This document shows, one piece after another, positions 7,322-13,392 of a stretch of 18,953 nucleotides of DNA. Under the pieces are notes generated by a model. The model was not told the DNA's origin. It made no database searches and saw only the letters and a program-made list of their open reading frames with translations. Position 1 is the stretch's first letter, and each line of letters begins with the position of its first letter. Made by a program: the position numbers and the translations under genes. This DNA is from Candidatus Omnitrophota bacterium (GTDB lineage: Bacteria; Omnitrophota; Gorgyraeia; Gorgyraeales; Gorgyraeaceae). The stretch spans positions 1 through 18,953 of the forward strand of contig JAPLMC010000111.1 in the NCBI GenBank assembly GCA_026387215.1, read 5' to 3'.

Positions 7322-8576
7322 GTTCGCGCCAAGCCCAACAGGGTATTTACATATAGGAAGCGTAAGGACAGCCCTATTTAATTGGCTGTATGCAAGATCT
7401 CAGGGCGGCGTATTTATATTAAGGATAGAGGACACTGACCAGAAGCGTTCCAGCGATGTCTACATGGAAGAAATTATCGCGGATCTCAAATGGTTAGGCC
7501 TGAACTGGGACGAAGGTCCATTTTTTCAAACAAAACGATTTGATATGTACAGATCCAATGCCCAGAAATTGCTCGAGCAAGGCCTGGCTTATAAAGACGG
7601 CGAAGCCATTATTTTTAAAATACCTGATGAAAAAGTAAAGATATATGACCTTGTGCACGGTGAGATAGAAGTGGACAATACCCTGATAGACGATTTGGTA
7701 TTAATAAAATCAGACGGAAGTCCCGCTTATAACTTTGCATGCGTCATAGATGACATAGATATGCAGATAACGCATGTAATTAGAGGCGATGATCATATTT
7801 CAAATACTAATAAACAAGTGGCTGTTTATAATGCGCTTGGGGTAAAGCCACCGAAATTTGCTCACATACCTTTGATACTCGGGCCTGACAAAGCACCTTT
7901 ATCCAAACGTTTCGGAGCGGTTTCAATAACAGATTACCGCCAGATGGGATATCTGCCTCAGGCACTGGTTAATTATCTTTCACTTTTGGGATGGGCGCCG
8001 GGGGATAACAAAGAATTCATGAGCGTAGAAGAGATTGTAAAAAAATTCAGCCTGAAACGGATAAATAAAACAGGCGCTGAATTTAATTTGGATAAATTAA
8101 GATGGATTAATGGGGAGCATATAAGAAAACTCACTTCGGATGAATTTGCTGCAATAGGTATAGATTTTATAAAGCCAGATTGCGATGAGAAATGGTTCAA
8201 AAAATTCGCGGCACTTTATCACCCTAGGGTTAAGACTCTGATTGAATTTAGGGAAGAATTCGGCATATTTATGTCGGATGAGGTGCAGTACAATCAAGAA
8301 GCTGTAGAAAAGTTTTTGAAAAAAGACAAGGTTTCAAGTATACTGAGCATAACAAGAGAACGGCTTGAAAAATTAGACCCTTTTACACAGGAAAATATAG
8401 AAAAATCGTCCAGGGCACTGATAGAGGAGTTGAAGATAGAAAGTTCTGATCTGATACATCCGCTGAGAGTTGCGGTGACAGGCAAAGCTGTTTCAGCAGG
8501 CGTATTCGAAGTCTTGGCTCTTCTGGGCAAAGACAAAGTTGTAACAAGGCTTGAGCGGGTTTTAACACAAACATAA
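7308..8576 (+). CDS. gltX: Glutamyl-tRNA synthetase, compact form
   Basis: Class I synthetase charging tRNA-Glu, and in many bacteria also tRNA-Gln. RFAPSPTGYLHIGSVRTALF carries the HIGH motif as HIGS (15-18), and PLSKRFGAVS carries KMSKS as LSKRF (198-202). YNFACVIDD and HVIRGDDHISNT are standard. The anticodon-binding helices follow from about 290. ATG 7308 is preferred over the in-frame TTG 7302 because VRVRFAPSPTG is the usual start. Length is 422 instead of about 470. The segment that usually carries CxC...YDGxCR after the second third of the Rossmann fold is absent: LAYKDGEAIIFK runs straight on. A tRNA-Gln gene lies 217 nt downstream, hinting at a non-discriminating enzyme with a GatCAB amidotransferase elsewhere. 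Confidence 0.96.
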   Translation: MVRVRFAPSPTGYLHIGSVRTALFNWLYARSQGGVFILRIEDTDQKRSSDVYMEEIIADLKWLGLNWDEGPFFQTKRFDMYRSNAQKLLEQGLAYKDGEAIIFKIPDEKVKIYDLVHGEIEVDNTLIDDLVLIKSDGSPAYNFACVIDDIDMQITHVIRGDDHISNTNKQVAVYNALGVKPPKFAHIPLILGPDKAPLSKRFGAVSITDYRQMGYLPQALVNYLSLLGWAPGDNKEFMSVEEIVKKFSLKRINKTGAEFNLDKLRWINGEHIRKLTSDEFAAIGIDFIKPDCDEKWFKKFAALYHPRVKTLIEFREEFGIFMSDEVQYNQEAVEKFLKKDKVSSILSITRERLEKLDPFTQENIEKSSRALIEELKIESSDLIHPLRVAVTGKAVSAGVFEVLALLGKDKVVTRLERVLTQT

Positions 8577-8591
8577 AAATTAAATTGCAAA

Positions 8592-8626
8592 AACCGTGTA
8601 GGTTGTCGAAGACACCCTACGCGGTT
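8592..8626 (+). repeat. Imperfect 16-bp hairpin, copy 2 of the dispersed palindrome
   Basis: Left arm AACCGTGTAGGTTGTC (8592-8607), loop GAA, right arm GACACCCTACGCGGTT (8611-8626). It differs from copy 1 at two positions in each arm. One pair of changes is compensatory (C-G to T-A), one gives a G-T wobble and one a mismatch. Similarity continues past the stem into GTGGT(T)A(T)A and a GTGG start, as before korA. Confidence 0.9.
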
Positions 8627-8637
8627 AATGTGGTAAA

Positions 8638-8787
8638 GTGGAAGAAAACAAAAAATTTATAAAAATAGACGAAGAAAATTCCGAAACATTTGAAGCAGGG
8701 GTAGTTTTCAAAGGAATCGCCCAAAATGACCCAAAACGCCTCAAGATGTATATTGAAAATGAAATAAAGGAAAGGAATAAGATATAG
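8638..8787 (+). CDS. Possible small protein, 49 residues, unknown function
   Basis: A GTG-started frame between gltX and tRNA-Gln, on the same strand, reading (M)EENKKFIKIDEENSETFEAG, then VVFKGIAQNDPKRLKMYIENE and a basic end. I do not recognise a family. It is hydrophilic and very charged, with a likely C-terminal helix, and has no signal peptide or membrane segment. In its favour: the start lies 11 nt after the palindrome in the same layout as korA, composition is protein-like, and it fills the gap up to the tRNA. Against: it is short, it starts at GTG and its ribosome binding site is weak (GTGG). An in-frame TAA at 8626-8628 rules out a longer version. Confidence 0.45.
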   Translation: MEENKKFIKIDEENSETFEAGVVFKGIAQNDPKRLKMYIENEIKERNKI

Positions 8788-8793
8788 ATTTTT

Positions 8794-8867
8794 TGGAGGA
8801 TCGTCTAACGGTAGGACACAGGTCTCTGGAACCTGGTATGATGGTTCGATTCCATCTCCTCCAGCCA
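8794..8867 (+). tRNA. tRNA-Gln (anticodon CTG)
   Basis: Complete 74-nt cloverleaf. Acceptor TGGAGGA/TCCTCCA has the U1-A72 pair typical of tRNA-Gln. The D arm is GTCT-AACGGTA-GGAC, the anticodon stem CAGGT/ACCTG with loop CTCTGGA (anticodon CTG at 8826-8828), the variable loop GTAT, and the T arm GATGG-TTCGATT-CCATC. Discriminator G and an encoded CCA close it. It lies 6 nt after the small ORF, is probably cut from the long operon transcript, and is followed by the terminator at 8906-8939. Confidence 0.97.
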
Positions 8868-8872
8868 CAGTA

Positions 8873-8898
8873 ATCTCTCAAATTCCAGATGGAGAGAT
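8873..8898 (+). other. Small hairpin after tRNA-Gln
   Basis: ATCTCTC (8873-8879) pairs with GAGAGAT (8892-8898) around a 12-nt loop. It sits between the tRNA 3' end and the terminator and could help 3' processing. No further evidence. Confidence 0.4.
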
Positions 8899-8905
8899 AA
8901 GATTA

Positions 8906-8939
8906 ACCCTGATCGGCAATGCTGATCAGGGTATTTTTT
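8906..8939 (+). terminator. Rho-independent terminator of the housekeeping operon
   Basis: ACCCTGATC (8906-8914) pairs with GATCAGGGT (8924-8932). The stem extends inward by GGC/GCT with one G-T wobble to an AAT loop, and is followed by A and six T (8934-8939). This is the strongest intrinsic terminator in the window and ends transcription after tRNA-Gln. Confidence 0.93.
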
Positions 8940-9315
8940 ATGTCGCGATGCGTCAAAGAGTTAGGGCATTATTTTCTGTATTGTTAAGTCGCTAGTGATC
9001 CAAAGATTTTGTCCAGCCGAAAGTTCGCTTAAAATAGCCAAAAAAATCTCATCGAACCATCTCTTTATCTCTTAATTGGCATTTAGTTTCTCAAGCATAG
9101 TGTCGCAGTTATTTGGCCATATAAGAGGCTTATTTATGCTAATAAGGGATGTTCCTGTGACATAAGAAATGTGTGATATAAAAGTTTAAAAATATCTCTA
9201 TAAAATTTATTGAAGAATTTTCTTGTGTATAGTAAAATGTATTCTAGGATATATCTAACCTCAGAGTATTCTTCTTATTGGACAAAAAATCAGTAAAAAA
9301 CTACCGTATATAAAA
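8940..9315. other. Long intergenic region with no intact gene
   Basis: 376 nt without a convincing plus-strand frame. It contains a candidate promoter at 9210-9238 and a perfect small palindrome CTTATT-TATGCT-AATAAG at 9129-9146, possibly an operator. On the minus strand, two 36-37 codon open stretches lie in one frame (9185 to 9075, then 9071 to 8964) separated by a single TAA. They look protein-like but have no start codon, so they may be the remains of a gene. No copy of the tRNA 3' end, integrase or transposase is visible. Confidence 0.6.
9210..9238 (+). promoter_or_regulatory. Candidate sigma70 promoter for the histidine kinase operon
   Basis: TTGAAG (9210-9215), a 17-nt spacer, and TAAAAT (9233-9238). 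It lies 77 nt before the kinase ATG, in the only gap following the terminator of the previous operon. The match is 4 of 6 and 5 of 6 to consensus with ideal spacing, but chance matches are common in AT-rich DNA. Confidence 0.5.
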
Positions 9316-10281
9316 ATGACAAAGAAAAAGAAAACGAAAAAGCTGTTATTGGAAAATAAAATCCGAAACGGAAAGCGCGTGCGTCTTAAAGGATTAGTTG
9401 CTGGTTTACGTAAAGATCGTAGCTATTTGAAACATAAAATTCAACAGCAAACCGATGAGTTGAAGGTAAAGAATGGGGAGTTAAGGAATGGGGCAGAGAA
9501 GCAGATAAGGTCAGAAGCGCAGATCCAGATCGACACTGCCTTAATACTGGAAAAAGATATAGAGATTATTAAGCAGCGCGAGGAGCTTTTGCATGTCACT
9601 AGGGTAGGAAAACTTGCGGAATTCGTTTCGTCCTTGGCTCATGAAATTAGCCAGCCTCTTACGGCTATCCTTTCTTACGCTCAAGCTGCCCAACGGATGC
9701 TCTTAAACAGGGAACCAGAAATACAGAAGATTCTTTCATACATCGTTAATGATGACAAACGGGCGACTGAGGTTATTCAGCGATTGCGGTCACTCTTAAA
9801 GAAAAGCGCACCTGAAATAAAACCGCTAGACATAAGTACCCTTATTAATGAAACTATTATGCTTATTGCTACTGATGCTGCTGTAAGGAACAGTGTTATT
9901 AAAACTGAGTTGGACGCCAATCTTCCACTTGTCCGTGGCGATAAAATACAGCTGCAGCAGGTCCTCCTGAATCTTATCAGCAATAGTTTTGATGCCATGG
10001 AGAATAGTCTTGATTCCAGAGAAATATTGATTTGCACATCGCGTAAAGATACCGACACGATTATCATAGCGGTAAAGGATTCCGGATGCGGAATCCCAAC
10101 GCAAAATATGCCTAAGCTTTTCACTCACTTTTTTACGAGCAAACCAGATGGTTTGGGCATGGGGTTGTCTATCAGCCGTTCTATCGTTGAGTCGCATGGT
10201 GGACAATTAAATGCAGAGAATAATCCTGATCACGGCGTAACCTTTTATTTCACTATTCCTATTGATATAGAGGATGTTTAA
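9316..10281 (+). CDS. Soluble FixL/DctB-type sensor histidine kinase
   Basis: A 321-residue kinase with no membrane segment and no recognisable PAS or heme domain. Residues 1-95 are a very basic, charged helical region (KKKKTKK..., YLKHKIQQQTDELKVKNGEL), probably a coiled coil for dimerisation. The H-box FVSSLAHEISQPLTAILSYA has H109. The N-box is LLNLISNSFDAM (N219, N223), G1 DSGCGI (255-260), and G2 GLGMGLSIS (279-287), so it should be active. The sensory input must come from the N-terminal helices or a partner. The TAA is followed with no gap by the response regulator. Arginine codons are mostly CGN (13 of 19), the reverse of the genes before 8576. No clear Shine-Dalgarno precedes the ATG. 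Confidence 0.93.
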   Translation: MTKKKKTKKLLLENKIRNGKRVRLKGLVAGLRKDRSYLKHKIQQQTDELKVKNGELRNGAEKQIRSEAQIQIDTALILEKDIEIIKQREELLHVTRVGKLAEFVSSLAHEISQPLTAILSYAQAAQRMLLNREPEIQKILSYIVNDDKRATEVIQRLRSLLKKSAPEIKPLDISTLINETIMLIATDAAVRNSVIKTELDANLPLVRGDKIQLQQVLLNLISNSFDAMENSLDSREILICTSRKDTDTIIIAVKDSGCGIPTQNMPKLFTHFFTSKPDGLGMGLSISRSIVESHGGQLNAENNPDHGVTFYFTIPIDIEDV

Positions 10282-10908
10282 GTGAATAATCCCGGACATA
10301 CTATCTATATCGTTGATGACGATGTTTCTGTGTGCAGGGCTCTATCCTTATTGTTAAAATCACACGGGTTTAAGGTTGAGATGTTTATGCGTGCAGCAGA
10401 CTTCCTGGCATTCAAGCATCTTAAATTGCCATCCTGCTTAGTTTTGGATATCCAACTGCCGGATATTAACGGACTTGCTCTTCAAGATGCAATGGCAGGC
10501 CGGAAGCTTGCCATCCCTATTATCTTTATCACGGGGCATGGGGATATCCCGATGAGCGTGAGAGCTATGAAGGCCGGAGCAATAGATTTCTTACCCAAGC
10601 CATTCACTGAAAAAAAACTGCTTAATGCCATTACGCAAGCCATCTTAAAAAACAAAATTCAAATTAAAGAACAAGCCGAAATATCAAAAATAAAGCGACG
10701 CATCAAGACCTTGTCTCCGCGAGAACTGGAAGTTTTTCAACTCGTAGCCAAGGGGATGCTGAGTAAACAGATTGCTTTTAAGCGGGGAATTACTCTCCAA
10801 ACGATCAAGGTTCATCGCAGCCGGGTTATGCAGAAGATGCAGGCTAAAACCGTAACGGAACTTATCTATTTTGCTCAGAAAGCAAGCTTCACCTCCTCTC
10901 AGTACTGA
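10282..10908 (+). CDS. FixJ-family response regulator (receiver plus LuxR HTH)
   Basis: A 208-residue transcriptional regulator. The receiver (about 6-120) has VDDD (11-14), the phospho-acceptor D56 in CLVLDIQLPDINGL, T84 in IFITGHGDIPMSV and K106 in FLPKPF. After a charged linker comes a LuxR/NarL-type HTH (about 140-200): LSPRELEVFQLVAKGMLSKQ and TIKVHRSRVMQKM. The GTG start touches the kinase stop, with GAGG eight nt upstream, so the kinase is its obvious partner. Likely targets are the downstream receiver gene and the envelope genes, as judged by position and by two near-identical 21-nt direct repeats around the next promoter. The family is well known; the regulon is inferred. Confidence 0.95.
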   Translation: MNNPGHTIYIVDDDVSVCRALSLLLKSHGFKVEMFMRAADFLAFKHLKLPSCLVLDIQLPDINGLALQDAMAGRKLAIPIIFITGHGDIPMSVRAMKAGAIDFLPKPFTEKKLLNAITQAILKNKIQIKEQAEISKIKRRIKTLSPRELEVFQLVAKGMLSKQIAFKRGITLQTIKVHRSRVMQKMQAKTVTELIYFAQKASFTSSQY

Positions 10909-11004
10909 TTTCTTCTCAGTCACTTCGAAGACAAAATTTTCTACACGAAACTGTAAAATCCTAAGATGATACCCAGGTACAATTGATTTAATTTCTGTCA
11001 CTTC
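10906..11004 (+). repeat. Pair of 21-nt direct repeats around the receiver-gene promoter
   Basis: Positions 10906-10926 and 10984-11004 agree at 17 of 21 bases: both start TGATTT and end GTCACTTC. Their starts are 78 nt apart. The first begins at the stop codon of the FixJ-type regulator; the second covers the -35 box and spacer of the promoter at 10983-11010. Placement suits binding sites for a regulator. Confidence 0.6.
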
Positions 11005-11010
11005 TATAAT
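10983..11010 (+). promoter_or_regulatory. Sigma70-type promoter of the stand-alone receiver gene
   Basis: TTGATT (10983-10988), a 16-nt spacer, and a perfect TATAAT (11005-11010). Transcription would start near 11017, leaving about 39 nt before the preferred start codon at 11056. An inverted repeat TGTCA/TGACA (10996-11000 and 11010-11014) spans the -10 box. Confidence 0.65.
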
Positions 11011-11055
11011 GACACCATGAAGCCAGAAAAATTGCACATTAAAGAGAACAGCGAA

Positions 11056-11424
11056 ATGTTATTAGAAAATAAGCAAATTTTTATTGTGGATGACGACGAA
11101 TCAGTGTGTCGCGCACTCAGCATCCTTTTGGCTACGTACGGATTTGCTGTGGATACATTTAATTCCGCTGAGGAATTTTTTTGTGCTGTGCCAAATAGCG
11201 TTCCAGGTTGTTTGATCTTGGACATTCATATGCCTGGACTGGACGGATGGGAAACGCTCGAGCGTCTTCTTGTATCAGGATGTAGTCGTCCGGTAATTAT
11301 TATTTCGGCGGATAAAAATGAAGGGCTTAAAGAGAAGGCTTTAATAGCAGGGGCCATGGGCTTCTTGCAAAAACCGTTTAATGACCAGGAATTAGTTGAT
11401 TTAATTAATAAATGCAAAAACTAA
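11056..11424 (+). CDS. Stand-alone receiver-domain protein (single-domain response regulator)
   Basis: A 122-residue receiver with no output domain: IVDDDESVCRALSILLATYGF, phospho-acceptor D56 in CLILDIHMPGLDGW, the Ser/Thr switch position as S in IIISADK, and Lys in FLQKPF. It closely resembles the receiver of the FixJ-type regulator just upstream (shared VDDDxSVCRALSxLL and GFxV), suggesting duplication with loss of the HTH. ATG 11056 is preferred to ATG 11017: the upstream one falls about where transcription should begin, and 11056 has AAAGAGA before it and the usual short lead into the first beta strand. It may act as a phosphate sink or partner-binding regulator. It has its own promoter. 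Confidence 0.88.
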   Translation: MLLENKQIFIVDDDESVCRALSILLATYGFAVDTFNSAEEFFCAVPNSVPGCLILDIHMPGLDGWETLERLLVSGCSRPVIIISADKNEGLKEKALIAGAMGFLQKPFNDQELVDLINKCKN

Positions 11425-11446
11425 AAAACAGAAAAGGAGGCGTTCT

Positions 11447-12127
11447 ATGAACACAAGTTATTATTCAAGGGTACTTATGGCGGTTGTAGCCGCCCTACTA
11501 GTCACCAGCGTGCCTCTGCATGCTTCCGTTAAAGCAGAGAATGCAAAAGTTGTCCAGGTTTCTGGAAAAATTTCCGAGATCGATGTTAAGTTAGGCAAGC
11601 TGCAGCTGGAACTAGATGCATCCAAAGACAGAAAAGATCCAACAAAGTATAACATTAATAAGAACGACACCCGTGTAGTTGACCCCAGAGATAAGAAATT
11701 TCTAAAACTTGAGGATTTACGGGTAGGTCAACATGTCAAAATTGAATTTAATTATATTCAAGGTGAGCTGGGAATGGAGCCGGTTGCCCAAAAGATTATT
11801 GCTGAATCTATGTCGGAGCCTATTATCCAGGAAGCTTCTGGCGAACTCAAATCTATAGATGTCCAATCCGGAACATTCACCATAAAGGAGAAACCGGGAA
11901 CTGGCAATTTGAGTTATTTTGTTTATGAACCAAAAGATATCATAGTCATGCAAAATCCAAGCATGGAACCTGTACGATTGGTACTAAAGCCGAGTGATTT
12001 AGTGAAGGTTGAATTTGTTGTAAAGAGTGGAAATAGGTATGCGCGCTCCATTACGTTATATCCAGCATCATCTGTAACTGCAAGCACAACTACTGTAACG
12101 ACAACGAGCACAACTGTAATACAGTAA
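11447..12127 (+). CDS. Exported two-repeat beta-rich protein, unknown function
   Basis: 226 residues starting with a signal peptide (VLMAVVAALLVTSVPLHA, likely cleaved after A26 or A30). Two similar halves follow: residues 33-118 (VVQVSGKISEIDVKLGKLQLEL... VGQHVKIEF) and 125-205 (IIQEASGELKSIDVQSGTFTI... DLVKVEF). Each looks like a small beta-barrel of the DUF5666 or OB-like kind found in periplasmic proteins. The last 20 residues are almost all Thr, Ser and Val, like a linker or a surface-exposed tail. A strong AAGGAGG lies upstream. Probably transcribed with the receiver gene and the stress-type genes downstream. The repeat-to-family match is by eye. Confidence 0.85.
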   Translation: MNTSYYSRVLMAVVAALLVTSVPLHASVKAENAKVVQVSGKISEIDVKLGKLQLELDASKDRKDPTKYNINKNDTRVVDPRDKKFLKLEDLRVGQHVKIEFNYIQGELGMEPVAQKIIAESMSEPIIQEASGELKSIDVQSGTFTIKEKPGTGNLSYFVYEPKDIIVMQNPSMEPVRLVLKPSDLVKVEFVVKSGNRYARSITLYPASSVTASTTTVTTTSTTVIQ

Positions 12128-12156
12128 TTGGTAATAATAAAAAGGAGGCAAGAAAC

Positions 12157-12420
12157 ATGGGACACAATACTATAGGATATTGGGTATGGTTTCTCTTTAT
12201 CGGCGGAGTGATTGGGTGGTTAGCTGGAATTATCACCACAGGCCGTGGTTTTGGGATTATCGGAGACATTATAATCGGGATTGTCGGAGCTATACTTGGC
12301 GGATGGATGGCTGGAGCGATGGGGTTATATACCAGTAGTTCAGTAGGCGCATTTTTAGTGGCCCTTACAGGCGCAGTGGTTCTAGTGGGTCTGACGCGTT
12401 TTGTTGTAAGACACGTATAA
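12157..12420 (+). CDS. GlsB/YeaQ/YmgE-family small membrane protein
   Basis: 87 residues with three hydrophobic helices: WVWFLFIGGVIGWLAGII, GIIGDIIIGIVGAILGGWMAG, and VGAFLVALTGAVVLVGLTRF. The glycine-rich pattern GxxGWLAG...GRGFGIIGDIIIGIVGAILGG is the hallmark of the family often called transglycosylase-associated, which is stress-induced in enterobacteria. Biochemical function is unproven. AAGGAGG precedes the ATG at optimal spacing. Neighbours (BON protein, lipoprotein, DUF3185 protein) fit an envelope-stress set. Confidence 0.93.
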   Translation: MGHNTIGYWVWFLFIGGVIGWLAGIITTGRGFGIIGDIIIGIVGAILGGWMAGAMGLYTSSSVGAFLVALTGAVVLVGLTRFVVRHV

Positions 12421-12434
12421 AAAAAAGGGGGGGG
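12419..12434 (+). repeat. A8-G8 homopolymer block before the BON gene
   Basis: Eight A (12419-12426, including the end of the preceding stop codon) directly followed by eight G (12427-12434). The block runs into the Shine-Dalgarno GAGGAG of the gene at 12448. Slippage here would change ribosome-binding-site strength or spacing, not the reading frame. Confidence 0.85.
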
Positions 12435-12447
12435 AGAGGAGAGAACT

Positions 12448-12807
12448 ATGTCGTGTAGAGCAGGTACATTTATTATTATAGTTATTATTGCAGCGGTGCT
12501 TGGATCTACGAAAGTTGGAAATGCGGGCATATTTTTTGCCAGCGCTTCTGAGAGAGATAATCGTATTGAGTTACCCGCCAAGAAATCTAAAGCATTTAAA
12601 ATCGATCTTAAGGATGATTTGATTGCGATTCGGTCCAGAGATGGCGTTGTTACCTTGACAGGTACTGTTGCGAACGAATCCCACAAAGTATTGGCACAGA
12701 AAACTGTGGAAAAATTGCGCGGGGTTAAAAGCGTAGATAATCAGCTGAGACTCGAAGGTGAACGGACTGAGAAAAATTCGGATGGAACACTTAGCGTGAA
12801 GTGGTAA
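12448..12807 (+). CDS. Exported BON-domain protein (OsmY-like)
   Basis: 119 residues: a signal peptide (about 1-26, IIIVIIAAVLGSTKVGNA) and one BON domain (about 45-103). Typical motifs are KSKAFKIDLKDDLIAIRSRD, GVVTLTGTVANESHKVLA and TVEKLRGVKSVDNQL. BON domains bind membranes or lipids and OsmY is an osmotic-stress chaperone, but OsmY has two BON domains and this has one. The tail RTEKNSDGTLSVKW is unassigned. GAGGAG precedes the ATG, directly after the A8-G8 block. Confidence 0.92.
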   Translation: MSCRAGTFIIIVIIAAVLGSTKVGNAGIFFASASERDNRIELPAKKSKAFKIDLKDDLIAIRSRDGVVTLTGTVANESHKVLAQKTVEKLRGVKSVDNQLRLEGERTEKNSDGTLSVKW

Positions 12808-12838
12808 AGTCAGAAACTAAACGAACAAGGAGGAACCC

Positions 12839-13303
12839 ATGACTAAGAAGCTAGTGAAAACGTTTTATGTTTTAGTCTGCGCTGTTTTGATTGTTCAGAT
12901 GGTTGGCTGCGGTACACTTATGTATCCTGAACGCAGAGGGCAAAGAGGCGGTAGAATTGATGCAGGGGTTGCTATTTTAGACGGTATTGGGCTATTATTT
13001 TTTATAGTACCTGGTCTCATTGCCTATGCTATTGACTTTTCTACTGGAACGATTTATTTGCCCGGAACAGTAGGTTCTCTGGATGTAGATGTAAAGGATA
13101 TAAAACAGGTAAAATTTGATTCAAAGCATTATAACGCTGCAACAATTGAAAAAATCATCAAAAGAGAAACCGGGCATGCGATAAAATTAAGCCGGAATAA
13201 CATACAGGTTTACAAATTGAAATCTTTAGATGATATGATGACGCGCTTTGCAGAGGTTTTACCGGGAATAAAAAATACGCGTATTGCTTTAAACATAAAA
13301 TAA
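12839..13303 (+). CDS. Probable lipoprotein with a central membrane segment
   Basis: 154 residues. The N terminus is a lipoprotein-like signal: TFYVLVCAVLIVQMVGC with C24, though Met at -3 is not a consensus lipobox residue. YPERRGQRGGRIDAGVAILDGIGLLFFIVPGLIAYAIDFSTGTIYLP is a widespread block of small bacterial lipoproteins, sometimes wrongly named after polynucleotide phosphorylase. A soluble C-terminal part (80-154) has charged beta/alpha sequence ending NTRIALNIK. AAGGAGG sits before the ATG. Function is unknown; it probably lies in the same transcript as the BON and GlsB-type genes, which ends at the hairpin just downstream. Confidence 0.85.
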   Translation: MTKKLVKTFYVLVCAVLIVQMVGCGTLMYPERRGQRGGRIDAGVAILDGIGLLFFIVPGLIAYAIDFSTGTIYLPGTVGSLDVDVKDIKQVKFDSKHYNAATIEKIIKRETGHAIKLSRNNIQVYKLKSLDDMMTRFAEVLPGIKNTRIALNIK

Positions 13304-13326
13304 TATACTGGGTTTCATTGATTATG

Positions 13327-13359
13327 GCTGGTTGGTATAGGATACCAGCCAGCTGTTTT
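13327..13359 (+). terminator. Probable intrinsic terminator after the lipoprotein gene
   Basis: GCTGGTTGGTAT (13327-13338) pairs with ATACCAGCCAGC (13342-13353) around the loop AGG, 12 bp with one G-T wobble, followed by TGTTTT. The T tract is short, so it may be partial or act as an attenuator before the gene at 13393. Confidence 0.65.
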
Positions 13360-13392
13360 CAAAATTGTACTGAAAAGCCTATTGGAGGATAT

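Noticed and set aside
8617..8868. Minus-strand 83-residue frame starting MAGGDGIEPSYQVPETCVLP
   Set aside because: The start is the reverse complement of tRNA-Gln read as protein, a well-known spurious product; the rest is antisense to the small ORF and hairpin.
8794..9315. Integrative element at tRNA-Gln
   Set aside because: No integrase and no second copy of the tRNA 3' end in the window; only the compositional change supports it.
12090..12686. Minus-strand 198-residue frame
   Set aside because: Antisense to the well-supported GlsB/YeaQ-type and BON genes; Pro/Ile/Thr-rich shadow of glycine codons.
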